Below, in pieces: positions 25,387 through 32,585 of a DNA stretch of 48,937 nucleotides; position 1 is the stretch's first letter; each line of letters begins with the position of its first letter. The DNA comes from Methylotenera_A sp046598525. Its GTDB lineage: Bacteria; Pseudomonadota; Gammaproteobacteria; Burkholderiales; Methylophilaceae. Both the position numbers and the translations under genes were made by a program. The DNA is taken from NCBI GenBank assembly GCA_046598525.1, contig JBKJIJ010000017.1, positions 1 to 48,937 on the forward strand, in the 5' to 3' direction. The notes below the pieces were generated by a model that saw only the letters and a list, made by a program, of their open reading frames with translations, was not told the origin of the DNA and made no database searches.

Positions 25387-26979
25387 CTAGACATAAAAGT
25401 CATCTGGACTTAGGCCGTAACTGTCAGGTGCTAAACTGTGAATGATCTTATAAGGCTCACCAGATGGCGTAATTGGGTTGAATAACAAGTTTAATATAAT
25501 TGGAGTTTCGTACCGAACTTTGTCCGGATCTAATAACAGCATTAAGCGCGGCAATAATCTTCTAACTTGATTCTGTTGAATGACCACGGCCACTTCGCCG
25601 GTATTAAGCTCTACCAATGAGCTGACAGGATACATGCCCATAAACTGAACCAATTGGTCAATCAACTCTCTGCTAAATTGTTTGCCGCTTAAATGGTGTA
25701 TTTCATCCAGCGCTTGTTGATGGAATACACCTTTGGCGTAACTTTTATGGCTAGTCAGTGCGCAATATGTATCAATCAAACCAGCTGCTTGTGACATTAA
25801 GCCTATTTGATTTTTTCTAAGTTGATAGGGGTAGCCGCTACCATCAATGCGCTCATGATGTTGAGCGACCAAAAAAATCACACTGTTAGGAATATTCGCG
25901 GTGATTTCTAAAATTTTAAGGCTTTCATCCACGTGTTTTTTTGCGTGCTCAAACTCTTCATGCGTTAGTTTGCTTTCTTTAAGCAAAATATCAGAAGAAA
26001 TTTTGACTTTACCCACATCTTGCAATAATCCAGCTAAGCCCAGCTCTTTAATTTGCTTTTTTGAAAGCGCTAGAAAGTTACCAAAGGCCATTAAGGTAAT
26101 CGATACATTAAGCGCATGATTGTAAGCGTAGTCATCGGTTTTTTTAAGCTTAGCCAGCCATAAAAGCGCATCTGGTGTGCGCCCAATACTCTCTACCATG
26201 CTATCAAGCACTTCGCTAACGGCTGTTAAATCTAAATTATGCTCATTGGCGACTGTTTCAAAAATATTACGAGTGGCAATTTGAGATTGCTCATACACAT
26301 GCACAATAGCGGCGATTTCTACCTCAACTGGTAGTTCTTCTTCAAAAATTTTAATGTTGTAATCAGCGTCTTGATTATCGGCATGATTGTTTTGAGCGTC
26401 TAGCGCTTCGGCCGTACTTTTTAATTTTTCACGATTAAAAAAGCCACCAATAAATTCACTTACGTTTTTAGTTAATTGTTTAACAAGTGAATCATGTTTA
26501 GCAGCATCAGACTCAAAAGGTAACACCTCTTGTGCGGCAGTGTTGGCGCCATAACGCAACTTATAAATGGTTGCACCGTTATCAGGTGATTCTGTATTTT
26601 GTTGCGATTTGTTTTTAAGATCTTTGAGTACATCAAAAAAAGAAATTTTGTTGGCTGGCGTTTCACCATCAGCCGCTTGAGTGCTGACTGAATTGCTATC
26701 TGAATTTTTGGATTTTGGCTCTTTAAGCCTAACCACAGAGCCTTCACGCTTAATTGCCACGCTTTGTTTTGCTGGCGCAACGTATTGATTGCCAAGCGAT
26801 TTGGTGCGGTCAATGTACACAAATGTACAGGTCGACATTAGCGTATGCACATCTTCTGGATCGTCTAGCAAAAAGCCTTGCAGTAAAAAAGGCGTGTCAA
26901 TCCATGGCCTGTCTAGCTCGGCAACATACATGCCAAGAACAAGCCTATCCACCTCTACCTTTTCTCTTTTTAAATCCAT
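25387..26979 (-). CDS. DUF3391 / HD-GYP-domain protein, HD motif altered to QD
   Basis: This 530-residue protein has an N-terminal DUF3391-like domain (KVEVDRLVLGMYVAELDRPW ... VYIDRTKS, about 1-70), a charged linker, then an HD-GYP domain (about 225-430). HD-GYP enzymes hydrolyse cyclic-di-GMP. Here the GYP part is intact (HHE at 374-376, DGSGYP with G382-Y383-P384). The metal-binding HD motif, however, reads GLLQDVGK, with Gln320 in place of His before Asp321. The usual Asp-Ala-Leu pair after VAD is also changed (IDTYCALTS). The protein may therefore be a cyclic-di-GMP sensor or an enzyme with altered metal use. It is the first gene of the unit with the EAL gene. Confidence 0.88.
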   Translation of the reverse strand: MDLKREKVEVDRLVLGMYVAELDRPWIDTPFLLQGFLLDDPEDVHTLMSTCTFVYIDRTKSLGNQYVAPAKQSVAIKREGSVVRLKEPKSKNSDSNSVSTQAADGETPANKISFFDVLKDLKNKSQQNTESPDNGATIYKLRYGANTAAQEVLPFESDAAKHDSLVKQLTKNVSEFIGGFFNREKLKSTAEALDAQNNHADNQDADYNIKIFEEELPVEVEIAAIVHVYEQSQIATRNIFETVANEHNLDLTAVSEVLDSMVESIGRTPDALLWLAKLKKTDDYAYNHALNVSITLMAFGNFLALSKKQIKELGLAGLLQDVGKVKISSDILLKESKLTHEEFEHAKKHVDESLKILEITANIPNSVIFLVAQHHERIDGSGYPYQLRKNQIGLMSQAAGLIDTYCALTSHKSYAKGVFHQQALDEIHHLSGKQFSRELIDQLVQFMGMYPVSSLVELNTGEVAVVIQQNQVRRLLPRLMLLLDPDKVRYETPIILNLLFNPITPSGEPYKIIHSLAPDSYGLSPDDFYV

Positions 26980-27172
26980 CGTCTCAAGTTTTTATAGTGT
27001 GGGGCCACGTAATCGATTAAATTAATAATATTGTTATATAGCTAACATATATTACACGAAGCGATAATAAATGATTCAGAAACACAAGTGAATAGCTAGC
27101 TTGGGCCTTACAACATTTGTTTACAATTCAGCTGAAACCTATCTAATTTAACAAAGTCGCGCTTAAATTGCT

Positions 27173-28069
27173 TTAATCGTAAAAACCTTTGTTCAGAGAC
27201 AATTCGTTTGATAATTGTTGGTAAAAGCCTAGACGTATTGGAGATATTTTTTCGACTTTAACAGCGTTAAGCACCGCGCAATCTGGCTCATGTGAGTGGC
27301 TGCAGTTATTGAATCGGCATTTGCCTAAATAAGGCCTAAATTCTTTAAACGCTAATTCAACTTGCTCATTGGATAAATGATTTAAGCCAAACTCTTGCAA
27401 ACCCGGCGAATCAATCAAGCTGCTAGGCTCAGTAAAACCAAACGCATCTAAATGGTATAAATGCGTGGCAGTAGTGGTGTGTTTGCCACTATCCAGCACG
27501 GTACTAATTTCTTGAGTACGTACATTAACATTGGGTAGTAAGGAATTGATTATAGTCGATTTTCCCATTCCAGATTGACCAACCAAAACGCTTTGATGAT
27601 TGGCTAGATGTTGCTTAATAATCTGGATATCTTCTAAAGCGGACAAATGCACCACTTGATAGCCTAAATCGGAATACAGTTTCAGCTTTGATTTAGCGTT
27701 ATCAATATCGGGTAAATCGCATTTATTTAACACGATTAATGGCGCAATATTGGCTGCTTCTGCCGCAATTAAACAACGATTTAATAGCGCTTCATAAAAG
27801 CTTGGTTGTGTGGCTAATACAATGACAATTTGCGTGACGTTAGAGGCCAGTATTTTACTTTTGATGGCATTGCTGCGATAAAGCAGGCTGGTGCGCGGCA
27901 AGCTAGATTCCACAACGCCTTCAGCCGTTGCCGTCATTTTAATGATGACAATATCGCCACAAGCTAAATCATTTTTTTTGCCGCGTGTAACACAACTAAT
28001 GCGTGATTTATCGGCAAGTTCAACTTCGTAACGCTTGCCGTAAGAGGCAACAACTAATCCTTGCGGCAT
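27173..28069 (-). CDS. rsgA: Ribosome small-subunit biogenesis GTPase RsgA
   Basis: This circularly permuted GTPase acts late in 30S maturation. It has 298 residues. An N-terminal OB-fold part is followed by the permuted G motifs: G4 (VLNKCDLPD) comes before G1 (GQSGMGKSTIINSLL) and G3 (DSPGLQEFG). The C-terminal zinc motif is CRFNNCSHSHEPDCAV. Order and spacing match RsgA (YjeQ). It is downstream of the small cytochrome c gene and the M48 peptidase gene, all on the minus strand. Confidence 0.95.
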   Translation of the reverse strand: MPQGLVVASYGKRYEVELADKSRISCVTRGKKNDLACGDIVIIKMTATAEGVVESSLPRTSLLYRSNAIKSKILASNVTQIVIVLATQPSFYEALLNRCLIAAEAANIAPLIVLNKCDLPDIDNAKSKLKLYSDLGYQVVHLSALEDIQIIKQHLANHQSVLVGQSGMGKSTIINSLLPNVNVRTQEISTVLDSGKHTTTATHLYHLDAFGFTEPSSLIDSPGLQEFGLNHLSNEQVELAFKEFRPYLGKCRFNNCSHSHEPDCAVLNAVKVEKISPIRLGFYQQLSNELSLNKGFYD

Positions 28070-28099
28070 TAATGGGTATTTTTCAAAGGTAGGGTAGGA

Positions 28100-28414
28100 T
28101 TAATGATCAAATTTATAGTAAGTTTGGTTTAAATAAGCAGCAACATTAAGCTCTTCATCTTCAAACCATTTTAGGCCAATCATCGTGTTGCAATTGCGCA
28201 CTTGCGCTAACAAGCCTTTAGAGGTTTTTACTAATGTATTGTCACGCGTGTAAATAGCAGAGCCATCGCCACCAAAGCTGCTTGCGTGGCAACTAATGCA
28301 ATGTTGATTGACTAATAATTTGCCTGCGTTTGTATCAGCCTTAGCGAATATCTCGTTGGCTTGTGTATTGAAATGGCATGCCAGTAAAGCACAAAATATC
28401 CAAGTTTTTAACAT
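28100..28414 (-). CDS. Small exported c-type cytochrome
   Basis: This protein has 104 residues from the ATG at 28412-28414, which lies eight bases after an AAAGGA ribosome binding site; a TTG two codons upstream is less likely. A signal peptide (MLKTWIFCALLACHFNTQA) leads to a single haem-binding CISCH motif at about residue 40. A Met in NTMIGLKWFEDEEL near the C-terminus is a likely axial ligand, with AAYLNQTYYKF as the usual last helix of class I cytochromes. The electron partner cannot be told. It sits 30 bp upstream of rsgA and downstream of the M48 peptidase gene, a neighbourhood common in betaproteobacteria. Confidence 0.85.
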   Translation of the reverse strand: MLKTWIFCALLACHFNTQANEIFAKADTNAGKLLVNQHCISCHASSFGGDGSAIYTRDNTLVKTSKGLLAQVRNCNTMIGLKWFEDEELNVAAYLNQTYYKFDH

Positions 28415-28451
28415 ACACAAAATCCTTTCACTAGGGGTGATTAAACTAATA

Positions 28452-29702
28452 CTACCTAGTATACGCCGCTAATTTTGAAATTCGCATGCTGGCAGGCGGG
28501 TGCGAATCATAAAAGGCTGAATGCAAAGGGTCTGGCGTTAAAGTAGAAGCATTGTCACGGTACAATTTAACCAGCGCATCTACTAAATGTTTGGCATCGG
28601 CGTGCTTGGCCGCATAGTCATCTGCTTCAAATTCATTTTTGCGTGAATAACTGGCCATTAATGGGCGTAGCAAGAATAAAAACACAGGGGACACCAATAA
28701 AAACAGTAGCAAGGCCATGTGATTGCTAATTTCGGTAACGCCTAAGCCACTGTAAAACCAATCTTGATTCATCAACCAACCCAATAAAGCCAAGCCAATA
28801 AAGCTCATAAAGAACAACATGGCGATGCGTTTGATGACGTGATGATGTTTAAAGTGACCAAGTTCATGTGCTAATACCGCTTCAATTTCTTCTGTGTTTA
28901 AGCGGCTTAACAGCGTGTCAAAAAATACCACGCGCTTGCTGCTGCCAAAGCCGGTAAAGTAAGCGTTACCATGGCCAGAACGTGTAGAACCATCCATTAC
29001 AAATAAGCCTTGTGATTTAAAGCCACATTTTGTGAGTAACGCTTCAATGCGTGTTTTGAGTGTTTCATCTGCCAATGGCGTAAATTTATTAAACAGCGGC
29101 GCAATAAAAGTAGGGTATACCGCCAACATGACGATATTAAACACACTCCAAATTACCCATAAATAAAACCACCAATATTGACCTGCGCCTTGCATTAACC
29201 ATAATGCGGCGAACAAAATGGGCGCGCCTAAAGCCAAGCCAACCAAGCTATGTTTAAGCATATCGCTAAAAAACATGGCTGGCGTCATTTTGTTAAAGCC
29301 AAATTGCTCATCAATAGTGAAGGTTTTGTAATAATCAAACGGGATATCAATTAAGCTACTGATTAACATCGCCGTGCAAATAACCAATGCACCGCGGATA
29401 ATTTCATGGCCCGGTAATAAATTAAACCAAGTGTTGTCAATAAACTGCAAACCGCCGCCAATGGTGAGAATTGCCAACAATACAGCTTGAGCCGCGGCTT
29501 CTATCAAGGCTAGTTTGGTTTTAGCGGCAGAATAATCAGCGGCTTTTTGATGCGCCTCTAAACTAATATTGCCAGCAAACGCCGCCGGTACTGCACCGCG
29601 ATGCGCTTGCACGTGATTAACGTGTCGCATGCCTAGCCAAATGCGGATAGCCGTTGTTGAGGCGAGCAAGAAGACGAAAATAAAGGTAAGTGTAGATGCC
29701 AT
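28452..29702 (-). CDS. M48-family membrane zinc metalloprotease (Ste24/CAAX-type)
   Basis: This 416-residue membrane protein has several spans, two of them flanking a cytoplasmic loop at PFDYYKTFTIDEQFGFNKMT, a segment typical of the Ste24-like N-terminal domain. The HExxH zinc motif is HELGHFKHHH at about residue 278, with the downstream Glu in NEFEADDYAAKHADA as third ligand. This family cleaves prenylated CAAX proteins in eukaryotes; bacterial members act on membrane proteins in quality control. Divergent from orn by 123 bp and upstream of the cytochrome and rsgA genes. Confidence 0.92.
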   Translation of the reverse strand: MASTLTFIFVFLLASTTAIRIWLGMRHVNHVQAHRGAVPAAFAGNISLEAHQKAADYSAAKTKLALIEAAAQAVLLAILTIGGGLQFIDNTWFNLLPGHEIIRGALVICTAMLISSLIDIPFDYYKTFTIDEQFGFNKMTPAMFFSDMLKHSLVGLALGAPILFAALWLMQGAGQYWWFYLWVIWSVFNIVMLAVYPTFIAPLFNKFTPLADETLKTRIEALLTKCGFKSQGLFVMDGSTRSGHGNAYFTGFGSSKRVVFFDTLLSRLNTEEIEAVLAHELGHFKHHHVIKRIAMLFFMSFIGLALLGWLMNQDWFYSGLGVTEISNHMALLLFLLVSPVFLFLLRPLMASYSRKNEFEADDYAAKHADAKHLVDALVKLYRDNASTLTPDPLHSAFYDSHPPASMRISKLAAYTR

Positions 29703-29825
29703 AGAAGAGTTAATCGCTAAAAACCATAAAAATTAAATATAATGATATTGTGAAGCATTTGAGCGTTATACGTTCAACTAAAGTGCAAAAATAGTGCAAC
29801 AATTTAAACATTTTAATCGTATTTA

Positions 29826-30410
29826 ATGGAAATCATGATGACCGCTTTAAGCAGCAATACAGACAATTTGAAATCAAACGACAACTTAATTTGGTTGGAC
29901 ATGGAAATGAGCGGATTGCTGCCTGACAGCGACCGTATTTTGGAGCTTGCGGCAGTGGTAACCGATGCCGATTTAAATGTATTAGGCGAGTCCCCCGTAT
30001 TTGTGATTCATCAAGCCGATAGCGTGCTAGACGGCATGGATGCTTGGAATAAAGGCACTCATGGCCGTAGTGGCTTAATTGAAAAAGTAAAAGCATCTAC
30101 ACTTGATGAACAAGCGGCGACAGAGCAAATGATTGAGTTTTTAAAACAATACGTGCCAACAGGAAAATCGCCCATGTGCGGCAATTCAATTTGCCAAGAT
30201 AGACGCTTTATGGCGCGCTATATGCCCGATCTAGAAAGCTTTTTTCATTACCGCAATTTAGATGTGAGCGTATTTAAAGAATTAGCGCGTCGCTGGAAAC
30301 CAGCGATTTATTCTGGCTTTAAAAAAGCCAGCAAACATGAAGCCTTGGCCGATATTTACGAATCAATTGATGAACTTAAATATTATCGTGAGCATTTTAT
30401 TGTTAAGTAA
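29826..30410 (+). CDS. orn: Oligoribonuclease
   Basis: This 3'-5' exonuclease clears di- to pentaribonucleotides, including pGpG from cyclic-di-GMP breakdown. It has 194 residues. The DEDDh motifs are in NLIWLDMEMSGLLP (Asp, Glu), CGNSICQDRRFMARYMP (Asp) and KKASKHEALADIYESI (His, Asp). The NLDVSVFKELARRWKP segment is the best family hallmark. The start is uncertain: ATG occurs at 29826, 29835 and 29838. The GGA at 29828-29830 could be a weak ribosome binding site for the later two, and the earliest has no visible site. It fits the c-di-GMP genes of the window in function, though not in operon. Confidence 0.94.
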   Translation: MEIMMTALSSNTDNLKSNDNLIWLDMEMSGLLPDSDRILELAAVVTDADLNVLGESPVFVIHQADSVLDGMDAWNKGTHGRSGLIEKVKASTLDEQAATEQMIEFLKQYVPTGKSPMCGNSICQDRRFMARYMPDLESFFHYRNLDVSVFKELARRWKPAIYSGFKKASKHEALADIYESIDELKYYREHFIVK

Positions 30411-30454
30411 ATCGTTTTAAACGTTGATTATTTAAAGTGATAAAAAGCGTGGCC

Positions 30455-30489
30455 AAAAAAAAGGGGCATAACGATTAGGTTATACCCCT
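30455..30489 (-). terminator. Terminator for glgA transcripts (minus strand)
   Basis: On the minus strand GGGGTATAAC pairs with GTTATGCCCC with one mismatch, around a six-base loop, and is followed by eight T (30455-30462). It lies 71 bp downstream of the glgA stop. On the plus strand the hairpin has no T-run, so it serves glgA rather than orn. Confidence 0.75.
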
Positions 30490-30559
30490 AGGGAGGAGAA
30501 GTTAGCTTTGGAGAAGCCTGATTGTATATAAGCATCAGCTGTGCCAACTTTTTCCTCTA

Positions 30560-32017
30560 CTATTTTGATACTGTTTTTTCGTATAAATCTAAATAAAATT
30601 GTGCGCTAAACTCCCAACTGACCTCACTACCCATTCCGTTTTTCTGAATTTTTCGCCAGTCGGTTTTGTCCTTCCAAAGTTCTAAAGCGCGCTGAATAGT
30701 GACCAAAAGTGACGCCGGTGTAACAGATTTCAACACAAAACCAGTCGCTGTATTATTCTTAAATGTGGCATGGTTGGTATCGATTACCGAATCCGCCAAT
30801 CCGCCTGTAGCCGTTACAATTGGCGGTGTTCCGTAGGCTAATCCATATAACTGATTTAACCCGCAAGGCTCAAAACGCGATGGCATAATGAAGACATCAG
30901 CGCCTGCCATGATGTTATGCGACAGATGTTCGTGATAGCCAATATTCATGCTAACTTGCGCTGGAAAACGTTCTGCTAAATCGGTAAAACTTGCTTCTAG
31001 TGCTTTATCGCCGCTACCTAAAATAACAAACTGACAACCTTGATTAATGAGTTGCGGCATGATGGATGGCAATAAATCCAAACCTTTTTGGTGGGTGAGC
31101 CGACTAACAATGCCCAATAAAGGGGCGTTTGCATCAATTTGAAGCCCCAATTGCTGTTGTAACATTTTTTTAACAGTGGATTTACCGCTAATGCGTTGGC
31201 TGCTGTAATTTTTAGGCAGATGCGCATCAAGCTCTGGATTCCATTCTTGCGTATCAATGCCATTTAAAATGCCGGTTAAATCGGCACTACGTGTTTGTAG
31301 CAGGCCTTGCAAGCCAAAGCCAAATGTTTCTGTTTGAATTTCTTCTGCGTAAGTCGGGCTGACGGTGCTTAGTTGGTCGGCATAAAAAAGCCCCGCTTTT
31401 AAGAATGAAATTTGTTCAAAGTATTCAAAACCATTGATTTGAAATTGCGCCGCTGGCAACTCAAGCCTTGTCAGCCAATTGGCATGAAAATTACCCTGAA
31501 ACGCCAAATTATGGATACTGAAAATGGACTTGGTAGCGGAGTTGTCCAAAAGCTTCATGTAAGCAGGCGTTAATCCTGTTTGCCAATCGTTGCATTGAAT
31601 CAAATCCGGTTGCCAATTTGGTAGCGGGCTGTTTGCGCTGCAAAGCAAGCTTGCCACGCGTGACAGCACACCAAAGCGCAGGGCATTATCTAGCCAATCC
31701 TTGCCGTTTTCGTCCGAGTAGGGGCCACCAGCGCGTTCATAAAGCGCGGCATTTTTAATCACAATCACTTCTAAATCAGTATCTGGCATCCTGCCAATCA
31801 AAATACTGCACGCTTCGCCCAAAACAACAATATCAGCAATGGTTTCAATATTTTTAAGTTTAGCTAAAACCGCGCTGTAGCCAGGCATTACTAACTTAAT
31901 ATCTCCCTCAAACGTGCTTAACTGGCTAATCGCTTTGGGTAGCGCACCGCTAACATCAGCAAGGCCGCCAGTTTTAATTAAAGGGAAGGCTTCAGAAGTG
32001 GCAAATAAAACGCGCAA
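30560..32017 (-). CDS. glgA: Glycogen synthase (ADP-glucose type)
   Basis: This GT5-family enzyme extends alpha-1,4-glucan from ADP-glucose. It has 485 residues. The N-terminal ADP-glucose-binding motif KTGGLADVSGALP starts at Lys15. HNLAFQGNF is in the first domain, with SRLTHQKGLDLL and FIMPSRFEPCGLNQLYGLAYG (the E-x7-E-like catalytic motif) in the second. It is alone here, with the rest of the glycogen genes at 41846-48937, and is divergent from crcB. Confidence 0.95.
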   Translation of the reverse strand: MRVLFATSEAFPLIKTGGLADVSGALPKAISQLSTFEGDIKLVMPGYSAVLAKLKNIETIADIVVLGEACSILIGRMPDTDLEVIVIKNAALYERAGGPYSDENGKDWLDNALRFGVLSRVASLLCSANSPLPNWQPDLIQCNDWQTGLTPAYMKLLDNSATKSIFSIHNLAFQGNFHANWLTRLELPAAQFQINGFEYFEQISFLKAGLFYADQLSTVSPTYAEEIQTETFGFGLQGLLQTRSADLTGILNGIDTQEWNPELDAHLPKNYSSQRISGKSTVKKMLQQQLGLQIDANAPLLGIVSRLTHQKGLDLLPSIMPQLINQGCQFVILGSGDKALEASFTDLAERFPAQVSMNIGYHEHLSHNIMAGADVFIMPSRFEPCGLNQLYGLAYGTPPIVTATGGLADSVIDTNHATFKNNTATGFVLKSVTPASLLVTIQRALELWKDKTDWRKIQKNGMGSEVSWEFSAQFYLDLYEKTVSK

Positions 32018-32129
32018 AATATTCTCTTCAAATAAATGGATATATTGCCTATTATAGTGGTTAAGTACAATTTATATAATCAGTACGTTATTTTTAATAG
32101 GTACATAATTTAAAAACTGAAAGCGAAAT

Positions 32130-32519
32130 ATGGCTGCAGGAAAGTTCGTAGCAGTACAGTGGCTAGCTGTTGGCGGTGGCGCGGCAATAGGGGCGTGGGT
32201 GCGTTGGGGCTTAGGCATTGCATTTAACGCCAGCATGCTGCCGATGGGCACTTTAATCGCCAACTTAAGCGGCGGCTTATTAATGGGCATGGCATTGGCT
32301 TATTTTATAACAGCACCTCACCAACATGAATTACGCTTATTGGTAATGACCGGTTTTTTAGGCGGCTTGACTACATTTTCAGCCTTTTCGGCAGAGGCGT
32401 TTAATTTTCTGCACAAACAACAGTATGCTTGGGCATTTGGGCATATTGCTAGCCATGTGATTGGTAGCTTGTTAATGACGGCGATTGGATTTATGTTGGT
32501 ACAGTATTTCAAACAATAA
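32130..32519 (+). CDS. crcB: Fluoride ion channel Fluc/CrcB
   Basis: This 129-residue protein has four membrane spans. The family motifs are GGGAAIGAWVRWGLG at the N-terminus, PMGTLIANLSGGLLMG (with the pore Asn) and GFLGGLTTFSAFSAEAF, the sodium-site TTFS region. Dimers export fluoride. The upstream 112 bp contain no fluoride riboswitch that I can recognise. Divergent from glgA. Confidence 0.95.
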   Translation: MAAGKFVAVQWLAVGGGAAIGAWVRWGLGIAFNASMLPMGTLIANLSGGLLMGMALAYFITAPHQHELRLLVMTGFLGGLTTFSAFSAEAFNFLHKQQYAWAFGHIASHVIGSLLMTAIGFMLVQYFKQ

Positions 32520-32530
32520 ACTTTAATCAT

Positions 32531-32561
32531 AAAAAAAGCCCAGCATTTAGCTGGGCTTTTT
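32531..32561. terminator. Bidirectional terminator shared by crcB and rne
   Basis: AGCCCAGC (32537-32544) pairs with GCTGGGCT (32550-32557) around ATTTA, with seven A on the left and five T on the right. It lies 12 bp past the crcB stop and 25 bp from the rne stop and can end transcripts from both sides. Confidence 0.88.
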
Positions 32562-32585
32562 GCATTTACTGTTGCTAAATGCTGA

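Noticed and set aside
26472..26822. Open frame of 116 codons on the minus strand inside the HD-GYP gene
   Set aside because: It is in another frame of the HD-GYP linker, with no start signal and no recognisable domain.
32018..32129. Fluoride riboswitch before crcB
   Set aside because: The conserved riboswitch core and its pseudoknot residues are absent from the 112-bp gap.
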